64,000 nt of DNA from Maioricimonas rarisocia (GTDB lineage Bacteria; Planctomycetota; Planctomycetia; Planctomycetales; Planctomycetaceae), in assembly GCF_007747795.1 (NCBI RefSeq), contig NZ_CP036275.1:5944001-6008000 (forward strand). The letters are read 5' to 3'. Of this stretch, positions 37,801-45,413 are shown piece by piece. Within the stretch, counting starts at the first letter, position 1. Each line of letters starts with the position of its first letter. Made by a program: the position numbers and the translations under genes. Below the pieces are notes generated by a model. The model saw only the letters and a program-made list of their open reading frames with translations. It was not told the origin of the DNA and ran no database searches.

Positions 37801-38014
37801 AGACGAACTGAACGTCATCCGGCAACTGCTCGAGCAGCAGCGCGCGTACTTCAGCGGGAAGCCAGAGGCGGCGAAGGCGCTGATCGACAGTGCGACCACA
37901 CAGCTGGAACCGCAGCACCTCGAGCGGGACCACAGCCGCGATCCCGAAGTGGCCGCCTGGACGATGCTGGCCAACCTGCTGCTGAACCTCGACGAGACCA
38001 TCACGAAAAGCTGA
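34877..38014 (+). CDS. Secreted PSD1-type protein with N-terminal cytochrome c motif
   Basis: Exported protein of 1045 residues with the layout planctomycete cytochrome c domain, DUF1549, an inserted domain and DUF1553. The haem motif is NSCFQCHGPD near residue 50, and a second CAACHDHKFDP follows in DUF1549. Between residues about 430 and 600 is a beta-rich block (FVWIDDAVPSG, GEWVRLEVDAAKVGLKPGTKLNGWAF-like) resembling a LamG/concanavalin domain. The C-terminal DUF1553 region ends with RARTNTPMQALTLMNDKQFVEASR. Possible role: surface-bound polysaccharide or haem-linked chemistry; unproven. The start at 34877 is supported by GGAG eight bases upstream. It forms a pair with the DUF1501 gene 57 bases downstream. 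Confidence 0.92.
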   Translation: MRPKAGNLLKIKALATGTVLLVGGLLHAAEPSSAPVDFTQDVRPILSNSCFQCHGPDQAARETELRLDTPEGVTADLGGYKAVVPGDVDQSELLRRVTAEAPEELMPPPDSDYDRLTPEQVDILRRWIEQGAEWEQHWAFVPPERPELPEVQESDRPQNGIDHFVLRRMREKGLSPNPEASKEALLRRVTLDLTGVPPTIEEIDSFLSDESPDAYEKVVDRLLQSPRYGEHMTRYWLDAARYGDTHGLHLDNMRSMWPYRDWLIRAFNNNMPFDQMTIEQLAGDLLPDATTDQKVASGFNRCHVTTSEGGSIAEEYYVRYTVDRVETVGTVFMGLTLGCAACHDHKFDPVTQQEFYQLFAYFNSMTDKPMDGNALLPPPVIEVPTEEQSSQRANLQEQIAAVNTRLKDAIAAIEYSDPHEGAEAVSLEPTEFVWIDDAVPSGAQPQQSGHPWEFVSAPDPVFSGEKATRRTAEGLGQHFFTGANPPLVIGDSDKLFASVYLDPENPPTEIMLQFNDGSWDHRAYWGENAIDWGQDGKASRLKMGELPVAGQWVRLEVDAAKVGLKPGTKLNGWAFTQWGGRVYWDRAGIVTRTPQNGQPFESQRLWELAIGDGKDLPKPVQDVLKVAPADRNEKQQETIRTYFLERVYPGTKDVVAPILAEREQLQADLKALNDAIPKTLVSEEMKEPKTAYVLDRGEYDKKADPVERRVPAVFPDLPEGVSNDRLGFARWLVDPSHPLTARVTVNRWWQRYFGTGIVKTSEDFGVQGDFPTHPELLDWLATELIRTGWDVKGMQKLIVMSATYRQDSKVTEKALAIDPENRYLSRGPRFRLEAEMIRDAGLFVSGLLNEKVGGPSVKPYQPAGIWEAVGYTDSNTAKFTQDDGQKLYRRSMYTFWKRTAPPPSMSNFDAPSRESCTVRRARTNTPMQALTLMNDKQFVEASRHFAQRILREGGATDDDRLVFAFRSATSRMPQADELNVIRQLLEQQRAYFSGKPEAAKALIDSATTQLEPQHLERDHSRDPEVAAWTMLANLLLNLDETITKS

Positions 38015-38071
38015 GCCCGGGCGGTTTCGGCTTGCGACCTTCACGACACGCCCGGCAGGGGACGAGACGAC

Positions 38072-39532
38072 ATGGATCCTCGACGCGAATACGAACTGCT
38101 GCAGACGCGCAGGCACTTTTTTGGCCGGACGGCCACCGGCATTGGTGGGGCGGCTTTGGCGTCGCTGCTCAGCCCACAGGCATTCGCTGCTCCTTCGAGC
38201 AGTCCAGAGAAGGCAGGCATTCTCGGCGAGCCGCACTTCGCACCGAAAGCGAAACGGGTCGTCTACCTGTTCATGTCCGGCGCGCCGTCGCAGATGGACC
38301 TGTTCGACTACAAGCCGGAAATGGACGAGTGGTTCGACAAGGACCTGCCCGACTCGATCCGGCAGGGGCAGCGTCTGACGACGATGACCTCCGGTCAGAA
38401 GCGATTCCCCATTGCCCCGTCGAAGTTCAAGTTCGCCCAACACGGACAGTCCGGGGCGTGGGTCAGCGAACTGATGCCGCACACCGCTTCGATCGCGGAT
38501 GACCTCTGCTTCGTCAAATCGGTTCACACCGAGGCGATCAATCACGACCCGGCGATCACGTACATTCAGACCGGTGACCAGCGACCCGGCCGGCCTTCGA
38601 TGGGAGCCTGGCTCTCGTACGGTCTGGGAACGATGAACCGGGACCTGCCGGCCTTTGTGGTCCTGCATTCGACCTGGACCGGCCGCCGCAGTGCCCAGGC
38701 GCTGTACGAGCGTTTGTGGGGAACCGGTTTTCTCCCGTCGCGGCACGCCGGCGTTTCGCTCCGCTCGCAGGGAGACCCCGTGCTGTTCCTGTCCAATCCC
38801 CCGGGAGTGGACCAATCGGCACGGCGGCAGATGCTCGATGCTCTGGCAACGCTCAACGAGCGGACGTACGAGCAGATCGGCGATCCGGAAATCAACACCC
38901 GCATCGCGCAGTACGAAATGGCGTACCGGATGCAGTCGTCGGTGCCGGAACTGATGGACTTCTCCGACGAGTCGAAGGACACGCTGGAGATGTACGGGCC
39001 GGAGGTATCGACGCCGGGCACGTTTTCGGCGAATTGTCTGCTGGCCCGCCGGCTGCTCGAGCGGAACGTGCGCTTCGTGCAGATTTTCATCCGGGGCTGG
39101 GACCAGCACGGTTCACTCCCGAAAGACATCACCAACCAGTGCCGCGACGTCGACCAGGGACAGGCGGCCCTCGTGAAGGATCTCAAGCAGCGGGGTCTGC
39201 TCGAAGACACGCTGGTCATCTGGGGCGGGGAATTCGGCCGGACGATCTACTGTCAGGGGGGCCTGACCCGCGAGAACTACGGCCGCGACCACCACCCGCG
39301 GTGCTTCACGATGTGGATGGCTGGCGGTGGGATCAAACCGGGAATCACGTACGGCAAAACGGACGAGTTCAGCTACAACGTCGTCGAGAATCCGGTGCAT
39401 ATTCACGACCTGAACGCGACGATCCTGCACAACCTGGGGATCGACCACAAGCGGCTCACTTACCGCTTTCAGGGCAGGGACTTCCGTCTGACGGACGTCC
39501 ACGGCAACATCGTCCACGACATCCTTGCGTAG
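38072..39532 (+). CDS. DUF1501 protein, paired with PSD1 gene
   Basis: DUF1501 protein of 486 residues. The N-terminus has a Tat-like signal ([22 protein letters not shown]). The phosphatase-like markers [33 protein letters not shown] and GEFGRT followed by GRDHHPRCF are present; the last segment likely carries metal ligands. It follows the 1045-residue DUF1549 protein by 57 bases and ends in a strong terminator, so the two form a two-gene operon. Compared with the DUF1501 protein at 16 kb it is longer and differs in its substrate-side loops. Confidence 0.93.
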   Translation: MDPRREYELLQTRRHFFGRTATGIGGAALASLLSPQAFAAPSSSPEKAGILGEPHFAPKAKRVVYLFMSGAPSQMDLFDYKPEMDEWFDKDLPDSIRQGQRLTTMTSGQKRFPIAPSKFKFAQHGQSGAWVSELMPHTASIADDLCFVKSVHTEAINHDPAITYIQTGDQRPGRPSMGAWLSYGLGTMNRDLPAFVVLHSTWTGRRSAQALYERLWGTGFLPSRHAGVSLRSQGDPVLFLSNPPGVDQSARRQMLDALATLNERTYEQIGDPEINTRIAQYEMAYRMQSSVPELMDFSDESKDTLEMYGPEVSTPGTFSANCLLARRLLERNVRFVQIFIRGWDQHGSLPKDITNQCRDVDQGQAALVKDLKQRGLLEDTLVIWGGEFGRTIYCQGGLTRENYGRDHHPRCFTMWMAGGGIKPGITYGKTDEFSYNVVENPVHIHDLNATILHNLGIDHKRLTYRFQGRDFRLTDVHGNIVHDILA

Positions 39533-39569
39533 GACGCCAGCGGGCCCCGACTTCGAGAATCTTTGCCGC

Positions 39570-39603
39570 ACGGACCGTTTTTCCGGAAACGGTCCGTTTT
39601 TTT
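39570..39603 (+). terminator. Rho-independent terminator after DUF1501 gene
   Basis: An 11-base perfect stem ACGGACCGTTT/AAACGGTCCGT around TTCCGG is followed by seven T. It ends the DUF1549/DUF1501 operon. Confidence 0.92.
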
Positions 39604-39697
39604 GTCCGCTGTGACATGGTGCAGCAATTCACCTTTCGGAATCCGGTTGCAGCGATGTGCCGCCGGACGGATTCTCGAAGCTCGCAAGGCAGATTTC

Positions 39698-40246
39698 ATG
39701 ACGGCCAGCCCCCTCTCGACGCGATTCACGACGGCACGTTGCTCCAACCTCGCAACCGTCGCCCTCGCAGGCGTGCTGGGATGGTTTGCATGCGCTCCGC
39801 AGTCGGTCCATGCCCAGGATGTCGCCGCCGGTGAGCAGAAGGAGGCAGAGGAAGCCGACGAGTCGGCCGATATGGTGCTCGGCGATGATCTGCAGGCAAT
39901 CGTTCCCGAACTCACCGACGAACTCGTCACCTACCTTGGCAAGCGGAACACGCGTCGCGTTGCGATCGAAGGGCTGCGCGGAGCGGAGCCGCTGGTCGAG
40001 AAAGTCATGGTCCGCACCCTCACGGCCGGACTGAAAGCCGAAGGTATTGCCAATAACGCAACCGCCGCGACGCGACTGAAAGGGAGACTGACCGAGCGTC
40101 AGGACGGCGGTCGACGGCTGGCGGTCCTCGAATGGTGCCTGCTGGATCGGACGGGTTTTGAACTCTGTGCGATGCGGCACCGGCTGACGATTACCGGTCC
40201 GCTGGTGGTCGAGGCCCCCGAAGAGGTGATCGCATCCCGCGAATAG
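39698..40246 (+). CDS. Secreted small protein of unknown role
   Basis: Protein of 182 residues with a likely signal peptide (TVALAGVLGWFACAPQSVHAQ, residues about 17-37). The acidic linker that follows (EQKEAEEADESAD) leads into a compact alpha/beta domain. The domain contains DDLQAIVPELTDELVTYLGKRNTRRVAIEGLRG and later RLKGRLTERQDGGRRLAVLEWCLLDR, a layout like bacterial domains that assemble as CsgG- or FlgO-type subunits. That likeness is only impressionistic. The ATG at 39698 has AAGG nine bases upstream. It stands alone between a terminator and the convergent ECF sigma factor gene. Confidence 0.65.
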   Translation: MTASPLSTRFTTARCSNLATVALAGVLGWFACAPQSVHAQDVAAGEQKEAEEADESADMVLGDDLQAIVPELTDELVTYLGKRNTRRVAIEGLRGAEPLVEKVMVRTLTAGLKAEGIANNATAATRLKGRLTERQDGGRRLAVLEWCLLDRTGFELCAMRHRLTITGPLVVEAPEEVIASRE

Positions 40247-40280
40247 TGAAACGTCGCGTGGTGCTGGAGAAGGGGACCGG

Positions 40281-40862
40281 CTAGCGAAGCCGTTCCAGTA
40301 GTGCCTCGTGGATCTCTTCGAGAATCCGGCGAACCGTGCGGGTCGATCGATCGATCTCGCGGGCAATCTGTTCGTTCGACCAGTCCTGCAGCCGCAGGCC
40401 GAGCACCTTCCGCTGCAGCGGCTCGAGACTCACCATGAAGGCGTCGAGTTCCTCGAAGAACATCGTCGTCTGTTCGGGAGGAGGGCCGCCGGCATCGAGC
40501 GTCTCGCTGAGAACCTGCAAACCGCTTCCCCGTCCCTCACCATCCCGATCGACGCTCCGCTTGGCGGCTCGATGAAACCGCACCTCCGTCAGCATCTTCT
40601 TGACCGTAATGGCGGCCATCAGGCTCCACAGATCTCCTTCGCGGCGGATCTCGAACTCGCCGCTGGTCGCCTTGTCGAAAAACACGCGGTAGGCGGACTG
40701 TACGATGTCTTCGGGATCGACCCGACGCTGAATCGGACGGGACATGCGGTTGCGGACCAGGCCCACGAGTCGGTCGACGTACCGCTGGAAGATGTCGTTG
40801 GCCGCATCGGTGTCCCCCGACTTCCACCGGTAGTACAGGTTGACCGAGGTCTCGTCGCTCAT
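40281..40862 (-). CDS. ECF-type RNA polymerase sigma factor, planctomycete class
   Basis: Sigma factor of 193 residues with region 2 (DPEDIVQSAYRVFF) and region 4 (LPLQ-like RKVLGLRLQDWSNEQIAREIDRSTRTVRRILEEI, a helix-turn-helix). This is the family that directs RNA polymerase to stress or envelope genes. No anti-sigma gene follows it; the gene downstream is convergent. This pattern is usual for the planctomycete ECF classes that are controlled by other means. The divergent PQQ-like propeller gene lies 360 bases upstream and could be a target. Confidence 0.9.
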   Translation of the reverse strand: MSDETSVNLYYRWKSGDTDAANDIFQRYVDRLVGLVRNRMSRPIQRRVDPEDIVQSAYRVFFDKATSGEFEIRREGDLWSLMAAITVKKMLTEVRFHRAAKRSVDRDGEGRGSGLQVLSETLDAGGPPPEQTTMFFEELDAFMVSLEPLQRKVLGLRLQDWSNEQIAREIDRSTRTVRRILEEIHEALLERLR

Positions 40863-41221
40863 CTGGACTCTCTCCGCTGATCAGTCCGGATTGCACTGCA
40901 ACGGAGACGGCACCGCTTGCGCGAACTCCACCCGCCGAGGCGGGAGCCCGACCGACTCGTCTGCTGGATCCTGATCGCGTGCGAGACCGCCACGTGCAGG
41001 TCTCAGGCAGTCCACGGTACGATTGCCGTCGTGGATCTTCAAGCCGTGTCGTCACGAAGCAACGCCTCCTGCCTCCGCCAGCCACGTCGGGCAATTGCGA
41101 TCCGTCCGCGGGGGTGAAAGAATACAGGCTCCGACTGGATTCAAAGCACCCGGTCATTCGTCAGCCTCGCTCGTACCATCGGCGTGGCGACATGCGGCCG
41201 GAATACGAGGTCATTGCAACG
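40863..41221. other. Divergent spacer, ECF sigma / PQQ-like gene
   Basis: No gene is supported. The frame of the PQQ-like protein extends upstream into it, but that extension lacks the signal peptide pattern. Promoters for both genes should lie here; I see no certain box. Confidence 0.45.
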
Positions 41222-42484
41222 ATGCGCACGTTCAGTTTTTGCCTGGTTCTGATCACATCGGCCGCTGCGACGGCCGCCGAACCATGGCCCGAGTTTCGCG
41301 GCCCCACCGCGGACGGACACGCGACGTCGGCCAATCTTCCGGTCGAGTGGAGTGAATCAGAGAACGTCGTCTGGAAGACGCCGATCCATGGCCGTGGATG
41401 GTCTTCACCGGTCATCTGGGGCGATCGGATCTGGATGACGACGGCAACGCCGGAAGGACACAGACTCTCAGCGGTCTGCGTGGATCTGAAAACCGGCCGC
41501 GTCGTGCATGACTTTGTCGTCTTCGAGGTGGCGGAGCCACGCGATACGAAACAGTTCAACAGCTTTGCCTCGCCGACGCCGGTCATCGAAGAAGGGCGTG
41601 CGTATCTGAGCTGGGGAAGCTACGGGCTGGTCTGCCTGGATTCCGATTCGGCCGACGTCATCTGGGTGCGGCGGGATCTGGAGTGCAATCACTACCGGGG
41701 GCCCGGCTCGTCCCCCATTCTGCACGCCGGGATGTTGATCCTGCACTACGACGGGTATGACTACCAGTACGTGGTCGCCCTGGACAAAGAGACCGGCAAC
41801 ACGATCTGGCGGACCGAGCGTCCCCACGATTTCGAAACGGACAACGGCGACCACAAGAAAGCGTACGGCACACCGCTCGTCATTGAGACGCCGGACGGGA
41901 CACAGCAACTCATCAGCCCGACGTCGAAGGGGACGTTTGCGTACGATCCGGCGACGGGCGAGGAACTGTGGCGGGTTCGGTACAAGGGGTTCTCGACGGC
42001 CTGCCGTCCGCTGTACGAGCACGGACTGATCTTCATCAGTTCCGGCTTCAGCAGGTCCGAGATCCTGGCGGTCGATCCGACGGGTCGGGGCGACGTGACC
42101 GATACGCACATCCGCTGGATCGAGAAGAAGTCGATGCCGTCGAAGCCGTCACCACTGATCGTCGGCGACTATCTGTACACGATCGACGACCGTGGGGTCG
42201 CCACCTGCCTGGAAGCGACGACCGGCGAGAAAGTGTGGCAGACCCGGGTGGGGGGCAACTTCTCTGCCTCGCCCATCACTGCGGGGGGACGGCTGTATCT
42301 GTTCAGTCAGACCGGCAAGACGACCATTCTTGCGGCCCGTCCCGAATACGAGGTTCTCGCGGAGAACCATCTCGACGAGGGGACGATGGCCTCACCCGCC
42401 GTGGCGGGCAATGCGCTGATCCTGCGAACCGACGGGCATCTGTACCGCATCGAGGACCAGCAGCACGCAGCGGACGGCGAATGA
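41222..42484 (+). CDS. Secreted PQQ-like beta-propeller protein
   Basis: Exported protein of 420 residues. A signal peptide (FCLVLITSAAATAAE) is followed at once by WPEFRGPTADGHA, the usual opening of planctomycete PQQ-binding-like repeat proteins. Blades show the W-motif and DxxTGxxxW signature, for example VALDKETGNTIWRT, YDPATGEELWRVRY and LEATTGEKVWQTRV. No quinoprotein active-site residues can be confirmed, so enzymatic use of PQQ is not claimed. It may bind a partner or polysaccharide. It is convergent with the small lipoprotein gene. Confidence 0.9.
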   Translation: MRTFSFCLVLITSAAATAAEPWPEFRGPTADGHATSANLPVEWSESENVVWKTPIHGRGWSSPVIWGDRIWMTTATPEGHRLSAVCVDLKTGRVVHDFVVFEVAEPRDTKQFNSFASPTPVIEEGRAYLSWGSYGLVCLDSDSADVIWVRRDLECNHYRGPGSSPILHAGMLILHYDGYDYQYVVALDKETGNTIWRTERPHDFETDNGDHKKAYGTPLVIETPDGTQQLISPTSKGTFAYDPATGEELWRVRYKGFSTACRPLYEHGLIFISSGFSRSEILAVDPTGRGDVTDTHIRWIEKKSMPSKPSPLIVGDYLYTIDDRGVATCLEATTGEKVWQTRVGGNFSASPITAGGRLYLFSQTGKTTILAARPEYEVLAENHLDEGTMASPAVAGNALILRTDGHLYRIEDQQHAADGE

Positions 42485-42517
42485 CCGCTTGCGATTCGTG
42501 AGCCGGTCACGAAACGT

Positions 42518-42548
42518 CGCGGCGCCCCCGCAGAGCAGGAGCGCCGCG
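42518..42548. terminator. Probable bidirectional terminator hairpin
   Basis: CGCGGCGC (42518-42525) pairs with GCGCCGCG (42541-42548), and TCACG/CGTGA farther out extend the fold. No T run follows, so intrinsic termination is uncertain, but it lies between the convergent PQQ-like and lipoprotein genes. Confidence 0.4.
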
Positions 42549-42582
42549 AACGTGATCGGTGAATTCAGGCTCGAGAGCCGAA

Positions 42583-42876
42583 TCAGTTGCTGGCTTCGGG
42601 CAGAATCGGGCCGTCCTGGGAGACTTCCTCTTCTTCGATCGGCGTGGGAACTTCCGGCTCGGACTGCTCAGGCGGCAGTTCCGAGGTTCCGGTTGCCGAT
42701 CCGCTCTCCATTGCTTCGGGGCTGGCCGGCTCGCCCAGTTCCGGCTCGCCGAGGTCGGTCGGAACCGCTTCGCCCGTGTCGTCGACCGGATCTGTCGCCG
42801 TGTCGGCGTCTCCGGCACATCCGTGCAGCAGGAACAGGAACGAGGCGAAAGTGAGTGTCAGCAGGATCCGGTGCAT
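42583..42876 (-). CDS. Small acidic lipoprotein
   Basis: Protein of 97 residues with a lipoprotein signal: a hydrophobic core LLTLTFASFLFL and lipobox LHGC, so Cys20 would be lipid-modified. The mature part is low-complexity, rich in Glu, Pro, Asp and Ser, and probably disordered, like a surface spacer. No domain is recognised. The ATG at 42876 has GGAG upstream. It is divergent from the ECF sigma factor gene and shares a 200-base regulatory spacer containing an A/T-rich palindrome. Confidence 0.7.
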   Translation of the reverse strand: MHRILLTLTFASFLFLLHGCAGDADTATDPVDDTGEAVPTDLGEPELGEPASPEAMESGSATGTSELPPEQSEPEVPTPIEEEEVSQDGPILPEASN

Positions 42877-42935
42877 GGGGGAACTCCGTAGCTGGATGTC
42901 GTGACGTGGTTGTTCTTTGGGGCAGATCCACACAG

Positions 42936-42945
42936 AATGATCATT
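42936..42945. promoter_or_regulatory. A/T-rich palindrome, candidate operator
   Basis: AATGATCATT is a perfect 10-base palindrome, unusually A/T-rich for this genome, inside GAATGATCATTATTC, which somewhat resembles a Fur-type box. It lies in the spacer shared by the lipoprotein and sigma/anti-sigma genes, 130 bases before the sigma start codon. Confidence 0.35.
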
Positions 42946-43075
42946 ATTCCGGAGGACGGGGCGAATCTATCGCGGAATCTGCGAAGAATCGAGGGGCCAG
43001 ACCGAATCTTTCCTCAAATGGAAGGCGACGGGAATACTGAGCCGCGTCGACGGGTCAGTCTGTTGAGAGGACGTC

Positions 43076-43612
43076 ATGCACGACGGTCAACGCGCCCAGG
43101 TCGTCCGTGAACTGGTGGAATCCCACTACGAGAGTCTGTACCGATTTGCCTATCGGCTGTCGGGATCGGCCTCTGATGCGGAAGACCTGACACAGCAGGC
43201 ATTTCTGACGGCACAGCGGAAGCTGGAGCAGCTTCGGGATCCGGAGCGGGCACGCTCCTGGCTGCTGACGATCGTCCGGAATACCTACCTGAAATCCCGT
43301 CGGAGAGGGCGATTCATCGCTTTCTCCGGTATGGCGTCCCCTCCGGAACCGACCGCCGAGGTGCTCGACGAATCGGTCCTGGATGCGGAGGAACTGCAGG
43401 CGGCCCTGGACGAACTCCCGGACGACTTCCGGATGCCGATCCTGCTGTTCTACTTTGAATCACTCAGCTACAGGGAGATCGCCGATCGGCTCGACGTGCC
43501 GATCGGAACGGTGATGAGTCGGCTTTCACGCGGAAAAGCATTCCTGCGATCCCGGCTGTCCGGCCCGGATCAGACCGCGCATGCCGTCGGGGCCTCCACA
43601 TCACCGCGTTGA
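43076..43612 (+). CDS. RNA polymerase ECF sigma factor
   Basis: Sigma-70 family ECF factor of 178 residues. Region 2 contains FAYRLSGSASDAEDLTQQAFLTAQRKLEQL with the -10 recognition helix, and region 4 contains LPDDFRMPILLFYFESLSYREIADRLDVPIGTVMSRLSRGKAFLR for the -35 element. The next gene, starting 30 bases downstream, encodes a zinc-type anti-sigma factor with a membrane segment, so this pair should respond to envelope or redox signals. The ATG at 43076 lies behind GAGAGGACGTC. Confidence 0.95.
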   Translation: MHDGQRAQVVRELVESHYESLYRFAYRLSGSASDAEDLTQQAFLTAQRKLEQLRDPERARSWLLTIVRNTYLKSRRRGRFIAFSGMASPPEPTAEVLDESVLDAEELQAALDELPDDFRMPILLFYFESLSYREIADRLDVPIGTVMSRLSRGKAFLRSRLSGPDQTAHAVGASTSPR

Positions 43613-43641
43613 ACGACGCACGGACGCGACGGACAAGAAAC

Positions 43642-44445
43642 ATGAACTGTCATAAAGCCCTCGAACAACTCGATGCCTGTCCTCCAGAGTTGGCGGAGAC
43701 AGGCGACCCGGCGATGCAGGCCGCGCAGCTACACGTGGAATCGTGCGCAGACTGTCGCGAGCTGCTGCGGGCGCGGAGGGCGTTTGACGTTCGCGTGGCC
43801 ACTGCGATGGAGGACGTCCCGGTCCCGGACGGCCTCAAGGATCGACTGCTGCAGAGCCTGGCGGAGGATGCCGGCGGGCCAGACGGGCAACCGAAACCTG
43901 TTCCGGCCGCAGCAGGACGAGTGGATCGCCGTACGTTTGCCCGCCGTCTGATCGGTGGTGCGGTGCTGCTGCTGATGGGAGCTCTGGGGCTCGGATGGTA
44001 CGTTTCCACCCGGGAAGTGCCGCTGACGCTGGCCGACGCCCGCTCGCGGCTCAACATGCTGCTGACCGATGCCGAGCAGCCACTCGCCTTCGATGCTCTC
44101 GAAGCATTCGACGGCCGGTTCGACGCAGCATTGCCGGAGGGAGCGTGGAACGACCTGGTCGTCGGGGGACCGCGCGGCGTGAACATCAACGGCCGCGGAG
44201 GCCACGATGCTGCCGTCTACGCGATCGACAAGCCGGGTCGGCGAGGCGTGCGGGGATGGTTGTTCGTCTTCGCTCCGCGTCGCATCGTCGACGGTCCGGA
44301 CGATTCGGTCCCGGTGGAAGCGAACGCCCAGTACCTGCCGTTTCCCAACGTCGCCTGGACAGAAGGGAACCGCGTCGTCGTCTGCTACCTCGAGCAGGGG
44401 GACGTTTCGACGCTTCGCGCCCGCATGCTGGGAACGCCCGCCTGA
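43642..44445 (+). CDS. Membrane-anchored zinc-type anti-sigma factor
   Basis: Protein of 267 residues. An N-terminal ZAS-like domain has HVESCADC (His-x3-Cys-x2-Cys), which in this class binds zinc and holds the sigma factor. A short helix follows. A single membrane segment (LIGGAVLLLMGALGLGWYVS, about residues 112-131) leads into an outer domain of about 135 residues that is not recognised. The ATG at 43642 is 30 bases after the sigma stop; an in-frame TTG at 43609 overlapping the sigma stop is possible and would imply tight coupling. It would release the sigma factor upon outer-domain signal or zinc/thiol change. Confidence 0.88.
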   Translation: MNCHKALEQLDACPPELAETGDPAMQAAQLHVESCADCRELLRARRAFDVRVATAMEDVPVPDGLKDRLLQSLAEDAGGPDGQPKPVPAAAGRVDRRTFARRLIGGAVLLLMGALGLGWYVSTREVPLTLADARSRLNMLLTDAEQPLAFDALEAFDGRFDAALPEGAWNDLVVGGPRGVNINGRGGHDAAVYAIDKPGRRGVRGWLFVFAPRRIVDGPDDSVPVEANAQYLPFPNVAWTEGNRVVVCYLEQGDVSTLRARMLGTPA

Positions 44446-44592
44446 CACGCGGGATTGGTCCGAGCAGAGTCGGCGCGAGGATGCCTCCGATCGCGCGCAT
44501 CTACGCGACAATGCCGCCGGCCACGCGATGCATGCCCCCGGTGAGCTGAACCGGGCATCCCGGACCTGACTCAACGCCCCGACGCCGGGACG

Positions 44593-45213
44593 TCAGTCCA
44601 TGAAGATGCGGTGCCAGTCGGGGTAGATGCAGTCAAGCAGGTCGCGCCCTTCGGGCGTCGCCACGTACTTGATCTTGTTCTCGTCCTGCAGTTCCAGCAT
44701 GGCGATCGAAACCGTCTCGCCGTCTTCGCTGAAGAGCCAGTCAGGCCGCGTCAGCCATTCGAGGACCTCGATGAGATCCTCGCGATTCGTCGGCAGGTAG
44801 ACCTGCCCTTCGAGAAAGAGCTGATAACCGAACTCTTCCAGCTTGGGCCAGGGAAGCTCGGTTTCGCCCCCCTGCCAGTACGGCTGGAGAATCGAAGCCT
44901 CGTCCGGCTTCACATTCGGATTGTGAAGCATGTCGATCGCGTTCCAGGGGCAGATCGTCAACTGATACTGCTCGGAACTGTCGTTGGGCGAGCGGTAGCA
45001 CATCTGGCAACCGATGCACCGGGACGTATCGATCTGGTGGTAGCTCTGCCCCGGAATCGGGCTGGCGACCTCGTAGATGCAGTCGACCGGGCAGACCGTC
45101 GCACAGGACTGGCAGCTCGTGCACGAGTCCTTGTTGATGACGTTGATGTACCGGGTTTCCTTTTTCCGGTCATCCTTCCGGGTCTGGAAGTATTCCTCGA
45201 CGGAAATCGTCAT
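44593..45213 (-). CDS. Ferredoxin-type 4Fe-4S protein with C-terminal extension
   Basis: Electron-transfer protein of 206 residues. The first cluster motif is CTSCQSCATVCPVDC near residues 31-45, a standard bacterial ferredoxin pattern. The second is CIGCQMC followed by a 15-residue insertion before the closing Cys-Pro (TICPW), so one loop is expanded. The C-terminal half is an unassigned alpha/beta domain ending in YPDWHRIFMD. No redox partner is encoded next to it; the downstream sequence on the same strand faces the anti-sigma gene. It is likely cytoplasmic. Confidence 0.9.
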   Translation of the reverse strand: MTISVEEYFQTRKDDRKKETRYINVINKDSCTSCQSCATVCPVDCIYEVASPIPGQSYHQIDTSRCIGCQMCYRSPNDSSEQYQLTICPWNAIDMLHNPNVKPDEASILQPYWQGGETELPWPKLEEFGYQLFLEGQVYLPTNREDLIEVLEWLTRPDWLFSEDGETVSIAMLELQDENKIKYVATPEGRDLLDCIYPDWHRIFMD

Positions 45214-45413
45214 AGTGGCAACTTCTGGTCTGAGAACGACTTACGATGCCGTGGCGGCTGCCGGCCTGAACATCCGGACGGAATCCGCCATCGTCCAAGA
45301 TCACTCGAATCCAAGCATATCGGCGCGCCGGAAGTGTGGCCACCCATCCTGCTGGCGTGACAGACCTTTTCCCAGACTCAGGAGACGGGATTCCCGCGAG
45401 GGCAAACGGGCCG

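Noticed and set aside
37040-39109. Long minus-strand frame across the DUF1549 and DUF1501 genes
   Set aside because: Both plus-strand genes have full domain motifs and signal peptides; the opposite frame is Arg/His/Leu-rich and domain-free.
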